NCBI GenBank assembly: GCA_021234155.1
Contig: JAJEKV010000186.1
Span: 451,359-515,358 of the forward strand
DNA from: Isoetes taiwanensis
Taxonomy: Eukaryota; Streptophyta; Lycopodiopsida; Isoetales; Isoetaceae
Direction of reading: 5' to 3'
Length of the DNA stretch: 64,000 nt
Shown: positions 51,393 to 63,875 of the stretch, piece after piece
Position numbering within the stretch: the stretch's first letter is position 1
How the letters are laid out: every line of letters begins with the position of its first letter
Notes under the pieces: generated by a model
What the model was told of the DNA's origin: nothing
Seen by the model: only the letters and a program-made list of their open reading frames with translations
Databases searched by the model: none
Translations under genes and position numbers: made by a program

Positions 51393-54286
51393 TTTTTTTT
51401 TTTTGAAGAACTGTGTCATCAATATATTAAAAGAATGGTAATGTTACAAAGCAAGTGAGGAGGAAGGAGAACTGCCCCAAAGAGACAGCGATACCTCGAC
51501 ACTCCACAACAAACTCACAGAAAAACTGCAACTCTACTGCTGTACAAACCGACCATCACCATCTACAACACCCAAGAAGTCCCGCCAAATGACAAACTTC
51601 CGCCTACTACTCCCGGGAACACCGAAAGCTTTGAAATAGCTTGTACCGAAGTAGAATTAGAGATTAGAGAGGCCATTTTTGAATCCCCCCGAAAGATCCA
51701 CAACCGCCGCCGCTTCCAAATCAGCCACACCAACCAAGCCCACGCTTACGGATGCAAGGCTTCTTTGCCGCAAGAGGCCAAGCACCAGGATACACATGAA
51801 GCAAAGAAGCTGGCGGCTAGTCAATCTCACCCAAAGCGAGCCCTAACCCAATCCCGGCTGACGCAAATGAGGGCATAAAACCGGAGACAATGCTCCACAG
51901 GTCTCACGATGAAGGCCACAACAAAGGGCGAGAGAGGGCTCACACCCGGCCTAAACCGACTCACAAGGGCATTCACCTCGATCGGCGGTGCACCACCACC
52001 CGCGAGAAGCACCCTAACCGGTGGGGAAGTGAGCTCCATGTCCACGCCCAAACCGAAGCGCCATCGAGAACACGGAAGCTGCAGAGACCACTTGCCGAAG
52101 GGGGGGTGTGTCATGAATAGCCAGCGACCCGATAAGAAGACCTCACAAAGCAAGAAGACACAACATCAGGATGAACCTTCCAAACCTCCGCACCACCACA
52201 TCATCACGAGGGACTATAGGTATGTGTAGCGGAATACTCCCCGCCACGTGCTCCCCAGATAGCGATCCTTCGCCCCTAAAGCGAGCTCGAAAGAACTCCC
52301 ACGAAGCTAGCTGACCACCCCAATACCAATCCTCCAAGGTGAGCCATGAGAGCTCGCCTCCAACGGGCCTGCGTCCGAGCATGCACAGTGGCAGCCAAGG
52401 GCAAGTGCGCAGGGGGTAAAGGAACCCACAAGAAAGGAGAAGAGTGGTGATAAACTGAGGCATAATCTAGCTGGAAGAGCACACGCACATGATCCCAAGC
52501 CCGCAACACTCCTGTGAGAAAAGGGGATGCATGTGGGAAAGGCCGAGGAGACCATACAATAGTGCCTGGGGCAACTCCACATGCACGAGGCGGCTTCCCA
52601 AACACCACACAATGGCGAAGAGATGCAACAACAAATAGCGCACACGGGAGAAGATGCTCCATCCTGGAGAATGCTCCAAACAAACTTGGAGACCAACACC
52701 TTACTATGCAGCGCTAAATCCAGAATGGCCAAGCCCCCATCCTCCCGGGGGCGGAGACACTTCCACCAAGCCACTTTAACGACCGCCCCTTCATCATCCC
52801 CCCGCACAAAATTTGAACAATCTTATCCAAAGCACGTGTATCTTACCCTCGGGAGCTAGCATCGCAGATCAGATACACATGAGTGCTACAAAACCGACTT
52901 GGCAATAGTGATCCTACACGCCATGGACAACTTGCTACCCTTCCACCAATTGAGGTGTTTCGCAATCCCCGCAAAATCTCATCCCACCCTCTCCATGGAA
53001 ACATCCCTCCAAAGGGAATACCCTTGACTTGGTACACACATTACACGGAAGCACCTTCCAAGGGAATAGAGCCAAACAAGGGGGGAGGCGAGTCACTGGG
53101 TCCACAATGCGGAGCACTTACCCCAATTCGGAAGAATGCACGAGGCCAAGGAGAAAGTACCCAACAAACCCTTCACATTCTCGCAAATTCCTCTCTTTAC
53201 GCCACCAAGAAGAGGAAAGTGTCATCGGCAAAAACTGGTTAATAATTTCTTTGGCTACCATCCTGCATCCGAAGCCCATCCACTACTCCTTCCTCCACTG
53301 CAGCCAAAAAACAACTGAGACGGTGCCTCCGCCACAATCGTAAACAAAAACGGCGCCAAAGGGCACCCCTGACGCACCCCTCTGCCTAAGGGAAAAAAAA
53401 GGCGGAGGGTTCACCCTGGCACACCACCGTAGAGTGGTACGACCTATGCGGCTTCATGATCTGTCTCGAAAGCGTGGACCACGACCCCAACGCTAACATC
53501 ATGGCAGACAAGAACTCCCAATGGACACTATCGTAAGCTTTAGCAAAGTCAAGCTTAAGATAGGCAATGCCTTGCCCTGTTCTTCTGGCCCAATAAAGGC
53601 CCTCATAAGCTGCGGCAACATTAGTCAAAATGTTCCTCCCAGGGACAAACCCAGACTGCACCTTACTAATGGAAGAAGTCAACACCGGCTTCAACTTCTC
53701 TGCCGGGGCTTTCGTAATAATCTTATATCTAGAGGACAACAAGGAGATAGGCCTCCAATCATTAATAGTAGAAGGTCGCTTAACCTTAGGAATCAAGGAA
53801 ATGCATGCGGTATTCAAGATCCTATCCATTTGAGAAGGCTAGCAGCAACTCAAGGTACACACGGTACAACCGACTCACCAGCCCACTCCCAATAAGTCTG
53901 AAAGAACTCCACAGGGATGCCATCCAGCCCAGGACATTTATCCTTGGCCATGCACATACATGCCGCCGCTAAATCCTCTCTGGAGAGCTCTCTGCTCCAA
54001 GCTCTCACTTGGTGAGGAGGAGAATAGATGGCTTAACAGCCCCCAAAACAAGCTTCTGCATCTCCTGCTCATAGGGAAGAGTGCGCTGTGCGAAAAACCC
54101 TGAGAAATGGGCATGCACATACCTCTGCAAATCAGCGGGATCCTCCAAATTCCGGCCATCAGGCAAAGCAAGGGACGCCATAGATGCTGCACATCGTCGC
54201 TGCCTAGCTGCTCTGAAGAACACCGACGAACTTGTGTCCCCCTCCTTCAACCAGGTAAGGGCTACCTTCACACGTGCCTCTCGCAT
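51391..54286 (-). mobile_element. 5'-truncated L1-type LINE (LINE-2 copy) in gypsy element E
   Basis: A run of 16 T (51389-51404) is the poly(A) tail on the minus strand. The body matches the LINE at 45450-49942 in order: zf-RVT region (51830-52150), C-terminal part (52270-52860), RT (53386-53829 with 'YLKLDFAKAYDSVHWEFL' and 'SISKVQSGFVPGRNILTNV'), linker (53938-54286, 'MASLALPDGRNLEDPADL'). It lacks endonuclease and ORF1. It is flanked by a perfect 17-bp duplication and clearly inserted after gypsy E. Confidence 0.93.
53386..53829 (-). pseudogene. RT domain of LINE-2 copy
   Basis: 147 codons open: 'MDRILNTACISLIPKVKRPS', 'INDWRPISLLSSRYKIITK', 'SKVQSGFVPGRNILTNVAAA', 'GQGIAYLKLDFAKAYDSVHW' with the first catalytic Asp. 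Better kept than the sister copy at 47100-48300. The YADD block further on is lost among frameshifts. Confidence 0.9.
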
Positions 54287-54303
54287 GGATGGGTTGTACT
54301 TTT

Positions 54304-54380
54304 ATAAGGCAAGGATTTATGTTTCATAGCATGCCAATCTTCGAGAATCGATATTGCGTGACCATTATGAAACCCAACAA
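54304..54380 (+). pseudogene. Gypsy element E: integrase N-terminus, middle piece
   Basis: Continues the frame from 51390: 'YKARIYVS' (stop), 'HANLRESILRDHYETQQAG', the first His-containing part of the integrase zinc domain. It ends at the next LINE insertion (54390). Confidence 0.88.
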
Positions 54381-55299
54381 GCTGGGAATAGAATAGAATA
54401 GAATAGGTTTTTAGCGTCCACGGAGACCAATTGGCCTATGGGACCCAAACAAAAAAGAGAGCAGCAAGCATATTACTGACAGGATTAAAAAACCCCCGCC
54501 CCGAAGGGTTTTCGAGGGAAAAACCTTAGCAGTAATAAGCCTGCTGGCACACTGTACAATTGCATAGGACAGTTCAATACCGTCCCGTAGGACACAAACG
54601 AGTCCGTGCATCCATAACCTCCTGGAGGTATGACCCCAACAAACCCAATCGACGCCGTAGTAATAAGCGATGCAACGGCTGGCCAGGCACTAGTAATCGA
54701 ACATATCGCTCTCGGATATGGGCAAATGCTGGGCAGGTCTGGAGGGCATGACATTCATCCTCAATCGCGCCCTGGTGGCAACACTGGCAAAGCCTTTGCT
54801 CCCGTGCTTCACGAGCCCAACGCCCTGTTTCAATGCGGAGGCGATGTGCCCCGTCTTGAATGGAAGCTATAAGCTGCGTTTCTTCATGGGTATTTGGGTG
54901 TACAAATCTTTGGTGTGGGCCTCTTGTGAGCCTAGGATTGACTTGCTGGCGATAGTGTGCGGCTTAACATGTGTCGAGCCTCTGCATCCCACGGACTGCG
55001 AAGGAAAGTAGCATCAAGGTATAGTTTAAGTGCCTCGCGTGATCTTTCTTTGTCCCGACACGGACACATCGTTTTTGCACACCCAGTGAGAACCAGCACT
55101 GCTTGTCTTTCAGCGAGGATTTCAGCGTTAGGGACCCATTGCCGTGGCCAAAGCAAAGGCGGGGCAAGCGTGTATCAGCCATAGCGACCACCTTTTGGAA
55201 GTAAGCGATATGGCGTTCCAATGCAGCCCGTTGAAGGGGTAGAAATCTGTCTCTGGAGTAGGATGCAGTGCGGGCTGTGGACTTCACCCCGGGGCCCGT

Positions 55300-56100
55300 G
55301 CCAAGAAGGCCTTCACGCTGCCGAGGTCATTCGGTGTTGAGGGATATCACTTTGGACCCCCAAACTTCGCCCCATACAAAAGGGCGGCTCAACCAAGGCC
55401 AGAAACAAATGTGATTGGTGACCCGGGCATACAACTCTGCCTTGTGGTACATTGTTGTTACGCATGGCATATAGTGCTTTCCAACCCGCAGTGACCCGCA
55501 ACCCGATAGCCGCATCCCAATGGGTGGTAGTTGAGAACTCAATCCCCAAGTACTTGTAGGTCGGAGCCACCTCTACCTCCTGCCCTTGGTAAGTGAATGT
55601 GGGAAGCCTTGGGCGACGGGATGATGCAACTAGCGGACACCCTAGTTTTGGCGGGTTAACTTGCATGCTAGTGAATTGGCAAAAGTGTCAAGAGCATCCG
55701 GTGGCGTTGCATGTCCTCCGGAGTATAGGCCATGAGGTTGACATCGTCGGCATATATGAGTTGCCGGATTGTGTGTGATGCATGATATGTGCGCCCGCGC
55801 ACCTCCATGCTCGAGAGCCAATCTTCCAACCGATCAATGTACGAGGCCAAAGAGTGTGGGGAGAGGGGGCAACCACGGCGCACTCCAATGCTCTTTGGTC
55901 ACCGGGTGTGGTGCTGCTGATGTGATACGGCCCGAGCATGCCTCGTGACGACCTATATGCGCGTTACGCAAGTCGGGGGTCCCGGCCGCCGCGAATCTGT
56001 CCCATAGCTTATTGCGGGAGTGCGTGTGTCGAATGCCTTTGCAAAATCCACGAAACAACGATGAGGTTCTGCCGGCGATTCTGCTATCTTCAATCAATGT
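55300..56100 (-). pseudogene. RT domain of LINE-3
   Basis: 55834-56097 keeps the first catalytic block in pieces. 55668-55883 reads 'RRGCPLSPHSLASYIDRLED' and 'TIRQLIYADDVNLMAYTPED' with the intact YADD centre. 55313-55666 continues with 'TYKYLGIEFSTTTHWDAAIG', the thumb-side 'YKYLG' block common in CR1/RTE-like and R-type LINEs. At least two frameshifts. The wording differs clearly from the L1-type copies nearby. Confidence 0.88.
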
Positions 56101-57399
56101 CTTGCCAGAGTGAAGATATGATCAATGGTGGAATATGCGGGCGAAAACACGCGCACGTGTAGAGCTTCGCACCTCGTTTCCTCTTGCCCATATTGTCGGT
56201 CATTTGCTCAAGGATGCCGATAGCAGTTTTGCAAAGAGAGAGCTGACCATAATAGTGCGGTAGTTGGCGGGCATTGAGGGTCCCCTGCTTTGTATATGGG
56301 CACTACTCTACTAGTGGTCCATTGCGTGGGAAGCCTTCTGCAATGCTTTATTGAACAATGCCGTGAGAAGGCACGGTGGAGGCCCGACCCATTTGGCTAA
56401 GCTTTGCACGCATGCCATCTAAATCTGCTTTGCCTTCCCATTAGCTAGGCATTTGTAGGCCCATGATGACATCCCCCCCTCTGTGATAACGAGAGCCATG
56501 CCTATCTGTGGAGGGACGGTGCCCCCCCCGGCCGGGTCATACAAATGCATTTGCAAATCTTTGTACCCATTGCTCAGGGTGATGTTCCCGTGTGGTGTAT
56601 CAGGGCTTGCTCAAGACCCTTCTCCGAATGTCTGGGGTGCGGTCGAGGAGACCAAACATCATTCTTTGATGCTCTGCGAGGTATCGGCCTTCTTGTTCTT
56701 GAGAAAGGAAGCGGTATTGGCCCGGCGGCACGTGGGCGAGAGATGGGATCGATGACTTGCCGGAGTGTCGCGTTTGAGCTCGACACTCATCATCAAACCA
56801 TCGGTTGCGCGGGGGAAGGTGGTGGTGCACGAGGCTTGCCGCGTGGCGGCCTCTCCCAAAAGCATCTTTACGCGGCCCGTCCGGCGGTGGGTGAGTCGGT
56901 GGCGCATTGTTCTTGAAGTGTGGGGAGTTGCGGCCAGTCCCGCCGAGATCATGCTCAAGCGGTGGGCATAGGTCCTGCGATTAAGTAGTCAGGCGCATTT
57001 GGGGCACCCGGTGTGTTGAGGCAAGTGGGGTGCGCGGGGAGCTTCCCCGGAGATGCATGAGCGAGGGGCGGTGGTGAGTCTACTTCCTGCGTCCGAGTGT
57101 GCGTCCCGATGGAAAAATGAGTAACAGTGCGGGACCCAGTTCCTCAACCGGCCAGATAATCCACCACCACTTTGGAGCGCCCCCTTGGTTCTCCTGTCTA
57201 CAAGTCACGGCGGTGGAAGGCGGCCATTGCACCAACCCATTCTGGATAACCGGAGGTCAAAGATACTACCCGGTGACAAGCCCGCCGCCATGGCGTGAAA
57301 TATGGGCTGTCATCGATATCCTTGACCAAGCCACCTCTGCGGGTTCAGTTGCAAGGCGTCCTCGCCGGGGGCTCAAATTTTGGAACACGCTTTCGGCTC

Positions 57400-57771
57400 A
57401 CGTGCGTGCATTAAAGTCGCCAAGCAACATAACCACCTTAACTGTTTGTCTTTAGGCGTATGTCATCATATAGATCGACATAAGGCTCAATCGATCCACA
57501 TCCGAATGAGTGTTATAAAAGTTGCTCTCGGCATGTGGAAAGTAGCATCTTTGCTATGAGGAGAGTGTCGCCCTTGTCATCCGCGACAGCGCACCCACAA
57601 GTAGCGATTGTACACATGCGTTTTTGTGCAACGAGACCGGAGTGCCTCAAGGTTGCCGCGGTAGTAGCGGGCAACCCCGCCATGCCCCTCGCTTGCTGTG
57701 CACTCATTGAACAGAAATGCAGATAGCACCTGGGAGGTGCTGGTCACATTGCGGCTTCTGCATGCTCCCAT
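57400..57771 (-). pseudogene. Endonuclease region of LINE-3
   Basis: Over two frames: 'KTHVYNRYLWVRC', 'SKDATFHMPRATFI' and 'LATLMHAREP' (family 'GDFNAR..EP'). This corresponds to the second half of an apurinic endonuclease. The first half lies towards 57800-58000 in poorly kept form. Confidence 0.5.
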
Positions 57772-58039
57772 GTTTCCATGAGGAAAATGAGATCCATATC
57801 CGGTGCAATAGAGTTGAGACTCTCGCCTTTACGCGGGGAAGCCGGCGGCGGTTCAAGACACCATCGGGAGAGCACAGTTCTATTGGCGGCGTTGATGTGG
57901 GGCTTTCGATGATGTCGGTTGCGAGGGAAGCGGTGTCGCGGCGCTGGCGGCGATCGGGCGGCGGGGCGGGGAAGTGCGATAGGGAGTGCCGTACGCGGCG
58001 GCGGCAGCGGCGGCAGCGAGTAGCGGCGGCGGCGCGTGC

Positions 58040-59390
58040 CTACCGACTACCTCGGCGGTATGCGGCTGAAAATCTGGCTTGCCGGACAAGGCTGCGGCCC
58101 CCCTCGGACGGGCGTCCACATTTTGGGCGGTTGCTGCCGGCCGGGACTCTGTTGCATCGGGGTGAGATCACGGTCAACATCTGGGCGGTCCCCCTTGGTT
58201 GTCTACTCGGCCTTTGGGATGGCCTCCGTGCTTCGCGTAATACGCCACCCGTGAAGGTGACAACCACCTTGGCGATAAATGCTGGTGAGCCCCAAGGCGG
58301 CTTTCGCTCTAGCAATTTGTACGCTTGTCGGGGAATGCCATTGAGATAGGATCTCATCACGAATAAGCTTTTGGTGAGATCTTCTCCCGCCTCCTCACGA
58401 AAGTCCCGCACCACCACATTATGGCGTCGGCTGCTCCTGCTCCTGCTCAGCGAGTCGAGGGGCAACATTAAATTTGTCGGCGGTGGCCTTTGTTGGGCTG
58501 GAGTGTGTGGGCTGCTCCGCAGGGCGGTGTGGTGTGCGAGATGGAGGAGGTGGCGGCGTCTGTCTGCTGTTTGGCGACACGTAGGGCGTGGGACGCGTCG
58601 CTTAGGCGTCCACGTGTTTGCGGCCTCTGGCTGGAGAGTGGGAGCCTAGCTCTGTTGGAATCTCTGGCTGCTTTGGCCAACTCATTTGTGCGGTCAGCGG
58701 TGTTCATGGACTGAGCACGAGGGCGGCGCCTTTGGCGGGCAATGGTTGCTTTGAGCTCCCGGATCTCGATCTTGTGTCTCGACCCTACTCTGCGCGGGGT
58801 TCTCGGCTCTGCACGGTTGGCCGGCGATGGCTCGGGCGTTTCATTATCCGCGGTGGCATACCCCTCGACCGGGCTTCGGAGGGGAAATAGTTGCCAGCGT
58901 ATCTGCTCCACACCACAGCTTGTCGCATGCCATAGTCTCCACGGTGGTGAGGAGGGAATCCCGCGAGCTTCGCCAAGTCGGCAAGGCCTTGCTTATTATC
59001 TGTTGCCTCTCAAAAGTGGGCCATGGCGAAGATCTTCTAAGCTGGCGCATGCGGGTCTCCATGCGTAACGTTGCCTTTCCACGCCAAGCTGTCTTTTGAG
59101 CACATGGGATCGAGGATTGTATCTCTCACATCAATCACGCAATCCGGGTTACATTATTCTCGATCTGTTCCTCCGGTTGTTTCATGGCCCTCGTCTGCTT
59201 TGTGTGTCGAGCTTGGCGGCCTTCATCCATCTCGAGCCAATCTCGTGGGTGGGCCTTCGCCGGAGCTTCCCTCCTCATGGAAGAGGTTTCTCCCCTGTCT
59301 TTGTTATCTGACCGGGGCCGTTTTCGCGGCGGCCCCTCCCCCTGGCTCTCCCAGGTGGGCTGGGGCTGGGGCTGGGGCTGGGACTGGGGA
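58040..59390 (-). pseudogene. ORF1 of LINE-3 (unassigned)
   Basis: Three frames in series: 59135-59491 (region up to 59382 belongs to the LINE; Gln-Pro repeats 'QPQPQPQPTW' and a basic 'PPRKRPRSDNKDRG', a possible nuclear signal), 58468-58911 (Arg-rich, 'RELKATIARQRRRP', coiled-coil-like) and 58040-58468. No CCHC knuckle is seen. ORF1 proteins of LINEs are RNA-binding chaperones, and the charge pattern fits, but the assignment rests mainly on position. Confidence 0.5.
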
Positions 59391-59510
59391 ATGTCTCCCT
59401 CCAAATGGGGGTGGATGAGTGGAAGACCTATGAGTTGGTCAAGCACCACTACTTTTGGCCAGACATGAAGGAACAAGTTAGGGATCGCCACAAGACAAGG
59501 TTTTTTTCTT
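59383..59510 (+). pseudogene. Gypsy element E: integrase zinc domain, last piece
   Basis: Reads 'VDEWKTYELVKHHYFWPDMK' and 'EQVRD', the usual 'KTY.L.K..YFWPGM...V' block of gypsy integrase. The expected Cys pair does not follow; after 59505 the sequence is AT-rich and non-coding, so the element is truncated here. Confidence 0.85.
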
Positions 59511-59639
59511 CACATATTCTTGAGAATACTTTTTGTTCTACTTTAGATTTAAAATTTCAGGCAAGGTTTTTAGATCTAAGGTAGAGCAGCCGCTGCCTGT
59601 GGTTAATAGGCCCATTATATGATATGTTACAATGCAACT

Positions 59640-61880
59640 TCATTTTGAAGCTTGAGGAAGCATTTCTCTTACATATTTGTCATGTGACTCCATCAGGAGG
59701 TTTTTTCTCAGCTAGCAACCAATCAGGCTGCAACAGCTACCAAAAATAAAGTACAAATGATACCTTTCTAGGTGCATAAGCAACGGGAATCACAAATAGA
59801 AGCATGCATTTGAAGATTGAATTATGTAATGCCATGATTGAGACGACGTAGGATATCGGATTTTTAAAGCTACTGCCCAGGCTGTATTAAAACGCCGAAG
59901 TTTAAGAAATAGGCATTGAACCAATTTTTGAATTCTGGAATATAATATTGTAAGCGTCATCTTTTGTATGATTTGCTTCTCATGTACAAGCTTCAAAAAG
60001 TACAAATTGTAATATGGAAGTCTTCAATTATCTTCTAGGTAAACATTGGCATCTATTTATTTTGCATGGCAGTTATTCTTGGATGAGCTTCCATCAAATA
60101 GCAAATGTTGTTTGTCAAGGGGCCTTGCCTCCTACTTTTCACGGTGGGCCTTGATTTATTTTAGGCTATTAGATATATTGCATGCACCCAATGTTTTGTT
60201 ATGATCTGAAATGCGATATAATGCAATCAAATATTCTAGCTTTTTTATTTGTAGCTTACCCATACTTGAAGACACATTTCTCTAACATATTTATCATGTG
60301 ATTCCATCAGAAGCTTTTTTGCTCAGTTGCAATAGCTACCAAATCCAAAGTTCGAATGATATCTTTCTAGGTACATAGGCAACAATTGCGCAACAAATCC
60401 AGGTCCATTTGTCCACGACAACGTTATTTTTTATGAATGGATATTTTTGCTCTTAACTTTTGTATGAAGTTGTATTTTTCTTTGTCCTTCATCTTCTATT
60501 CTATTTTATATCTTTCATCTTCTATTCTATTTTATTTTGTACAGGGAATCACAAATAGAAACACGCATTTGAAGACTGAATTATGTAATGCCATGATTGA
60601 GACGGTGTAGGATATCGGATTTTTAAAGCTACTGCCTGGACTGTATTATAATGCCGAAGTTAAAGAAATAGGCATTGAACCAATTTTTGAATTCTGGAAT
60701 ATAATATTGTAAGCGTCATCTTTTGTCTGATTTGCTTCTCATGTACAAGCTTCAAAAAGTACAAATTCTAATATGGAAGTCTTCAATTATCTTCCAGGTA
60801 AACATTGTCATCTATTTATTTTGCACAACAGTTATTCTTGGATGAGCTTCCATCAAATAGCAAATGTTGTTTCTCAATTCTATTCTATTTACGGTGGGCC
60901 TTGATTTATTTTAGGCTATTAGATATATTGCATGCACCTAGTGTTTTATTATGATCTGAAATGCAATATAATGCAATCGTATATTCTAGCCTTTTTATTT
61001 GCAGCTTACCCATACTTGAGGACACATTTCTCTAACATATTTATCATGTGATTCCATCAGGAGGTTTTTTGCTTGCCTAGCAATCAATCAGGCTGCAATA
61101 GCTACCAAATCCAAATTTCGAATGATATCTTTCTAGGTACATGGGCAACAATTGCGCAACAAATCCAGGTCCATTTGTCCACGACAATGTTATTTTTTAT
61201 GAATGGATATTTTTGCTCTTAACTTCTGTATGAAGTTGTATTTTTCTTTGTCCATCTTCTATTCTATTTTATATCTTTCATCTTCTATTCTATTTTATTT
61301 TGTACAGGGAATCACAAATAGAAACATGCGTTTGAAGTAGGTAATGCCATGATTGAGTGCAGTGTAAAATATCTGATTTTTGGAGCTATTGTCAAGGCCA
61401 TATTATAATGCCAAAGTTTGACAAATAGGCATTGAACCAGTTTTTTAATTCTGGCATATTATATTGTAAGCGTCGCCTTTTATATGATTGGCTTCCCATA
61501 TACAAGCTTCAAAAAGTACAATTCTAATACAGAAGTTTTCAATTGCCATCTAGGGTAACAACATTTGCATCTATTTGTTTTGCATGGCAGTTATTCTTGC
61601 ATGAGCTTCCATCAAATAGCAAATGTTGTTTGTCAAGAAGTTTTGCTTTCTACTTTTTACAGTGGCCTTGATTTATTTTGGGCTATTTGATGTGTTACAT
61701 GCACCTTGTGTTTTGTTATGATCTGAAATGCGATATAATGCAATCTATTATATTGTTGTCGTAATTGATGATAAGCTATATCGTCAAGCATTTTTAGTTG
61801 CAGCTTACTCATAATTCTTTCTGTAACTCTGGGTTTACCTATGAATTTGATGTTTTTGGTTTTTGCAATCACATGTAACT
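59640..61880. repeat. Tandem array of about 0.62-0.79 kb units
   Basis: Three long copies and a partial fourth. Unit landmarks: 'CATTTCTCTAACATATTTAT' (59660, 60275, 61025), 'ATTGAACCAATTTTTGAATT' (59917, 60677, about 61432), 'AGCTTCCATCAAATAGCAAA' (60088, 60848, 61606), 'GATCTGAAATGCGATATAAT' (60204, 60954, 61720). Copy 1 lacks a block of about 150 bases that ends in TTCTATTCTATTTTA-like repeats. AT-rich, no gene. Confidence 0.9.
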
Positions 61881-63090
61881 AGGCAACCAGAGAGGAATAT
61901 CCATCAAAAAGGTACGTTTGATCATTTCTGATTCTTTTTTCTAAGATTTTGTCTTAAACTGTAATAACTTGATGACATCAGCATCCCATTATATAATGAA
62001 AATATAGGTCGGTATTTTAAAAGAGCCTCAAATTTTGACTCAACTAGGAAATAAGGAAATGCACCAGATTACTTTAAACTTTGTTGTTTATGGGATACTC
62101 ATTGTCCTCCCATAAGTGCAGCGGGCTTCGTTATGAAAAGGAAAAAGTTGTGATTGACTGTGAACGAAGCCAGGTGTAAGATCTCTGTCGAACCATTGGG
62201 TTAGGATGCGTTTGGCCTGCTTTGATGCATTTTAGTTGCATATGATTCGTTGGGAAAGAATGTGTTGTAGACCAATTGGTTGAAACGTGGAAGTACCAGT
62301 TATATCAATGCACGCATTGGCATGTTTTGGTGTTTAAAATGATGCAACCTAATTTGTATTTGTAACCGTTATTGCATACCATGAATTTGTGCTTTTCGCC
62401 TCTCTGAAACAGATAGTTACGTATATAACCATGTTGTGTATTTTACTTTGGTTTCACATATGGTGCAACATAAAACCATCAAATTGATGGCGTGACATAT
62501 CTAAAATGATAAAAAGATCTTTTTTTTAAAACTTTTTGAAAGCAATTGAACTCATCTAAACACGTTAGACAACATTGCCCTTTTATCCCTAATATGCATC
62601 AAGAGATTGCATGCTAATGTCACAAAGCCCAAGTGTGGGAAGTTATTTATTGTGGATGTAGTAGGCAATGTTATCAACCATGTCACCACCACACTTTTGG
62701 GTTTAGGAGTTTAGTGTTTAGGATCTGGAATTTAGGATTTGTGTGGTTAGATATATCGTGACTATGATTTTAGATCCCATGGTTTTACAGATGGTGAATA
62801 TTTTTATCCTTTTTATTGATGGAGACATTTCCAAAAGATTTTATTTAGGGTTTAGATTTGTTATCTTCCACAATATACCATCTTAGGCATCAACTAATAC
62901 TGTAGAGTGTATGGGCTTCATCGTCTACCCCATCCTACTCACTCCATTATTCTATTCTATTCTAACTATTATGTCTGCATATTCCATGTGCTCATGACCT
63001 ATTACACCTATTAAACCTCTATATCTATGGACATTATTTTACATCTATGGACATGATTACATTTACAATTCTTTATTCACCTACAAACTC
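61881..63090. other. AT-rich region without recognised gene
   Basis: No convincing frame. A short piece at 61889-61911 (GGCAACCAGAGAGGAATATC, followed by GTACGT) looks like a small exon with acceptor and donor, but nothing links to it. Telomere-like variants (TTTAGGGTTTAG) appear near 62700 and 62840. Confidence 0.4.
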
Positions 63091-63119
63091 CACACATATA
63101 CCTGTTCCATACGTCCGCG

Positions 63120-63154
63120 ACTAATGCCCCGCATCGCCGGGCACACTTTCTAGT
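63120..63154 (+). mobile_element. Helitron 3' terminus
   Basis: TGCCCCGCATCGCCGGGCA (63125-63143) can fold into a short hairpin, followed seven bases later by CTAGT (63150-63154) and a T. This is the CTRRT terminus of plant Helitrons with insertion before T. The 5' end (TC...) is uncertain; it may lie near 62935, since AT-rich sequence with 'TCTATTCTATTCTAAC' is common at Helitron starts. Confidence 0.65.
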
Positions 63155-63159
63155 TAGAT

Positions 63160-63850
63160 AGTATTTTGGAGTTGTTATAATTTTCTGAATTCTTAATAAC
63201 AAAAAGCTTAGTGTTTAGTTTCTTGATGCTAACAGACAAACATTCTTGGCCTCAACTGCTTTTATAGTTCTTGTGTTCAAGTCTCTGGGGGACCATCATA
63301 TGTCCTCATGGATGCTGCCAATGTGGCATGATATAAAAATACTATCTATCTATCTTATTGTCTCAGTATTTACAATATATCTACATATATTTTCTTACTG
63401 AAATGTTGATTTCAAGTCAATGCAACGTCTACACGTTCCCTCAGTACTTCTGGATGTTGTTGTTTGAATGTTGGTTTGAACAAGGTCCTAAACCAACTTT
63501 GGGTCCTTTTATGTATCCCACATTTGGCCTTAGTTTAATATGCATGTTAACCTTGGCTATTATAGAGAAATCGCACACATCAATCATATCTAGTAATCCA
63601 AAATGGACTATATTTCAATGTCTGAACTGGAATTTGACACACATTACACCCTAGCCTAAGATTCCCGTGAGCACTGAGAAGAATCATTAAACACATCAGA
63701 CCTCTTTCATGCCATCCTAGACTTGAAGAGAAAATTTGGTAAAGGAAAATGTTTGTGCGAATTTCTTGTAGGCGTAAACATGGCACAACAATTGAATTTT
63801 AAACCTTACCTACACGCAAAACTATTTTAACCTAGGGTTTTACTCTGTCG
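63160..63850. other. Intergenic region before the last gene
   Basis: AT-rich, with a 98-codon frame (63358-63654) lacking any recognised feature. The last 50 bases contain CCTAGGGTTTTACTC and GTTTAGGGTTTAGGCG, telobox motifs usual in promoters and leaders of plant housekeeping genes. Confidence 0.5.
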
Positions 63851-63875
63851 CCTGGAGGAGTTTAGGGTTTAGGCG

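Larger units (their letters stand above)
54390..59382 (-). mobile_element. Full-length LINE (LINE-3) with pentamer tail in gypsy element E
   Basis: The 3' tail on the left is a GAATA/AATAG run (54386-54406) in place of poly(A). The minus strand holds ORF1 (about 59390-58040), endonuclease (about 57770-57400), RT (about 56600-55300), then a noncoding 3' part. Flanks: GCTGGGAAT (54381-54389) and CTGGGGAAT (59384-59392) form the likely target duplication; removing the insert rejoins the integrase frame. GC content is far above that of the flanks. A fragment of the same family is at 50150-50815. Confidence 0.85.

Noticed and set aside
57717-58349. 210-codon Arg-rich plus frame
   Set aside because: Opposite to ORF1/endonuclease of LINE-3 in very GC-rich DNA, where stops are rare by chance.
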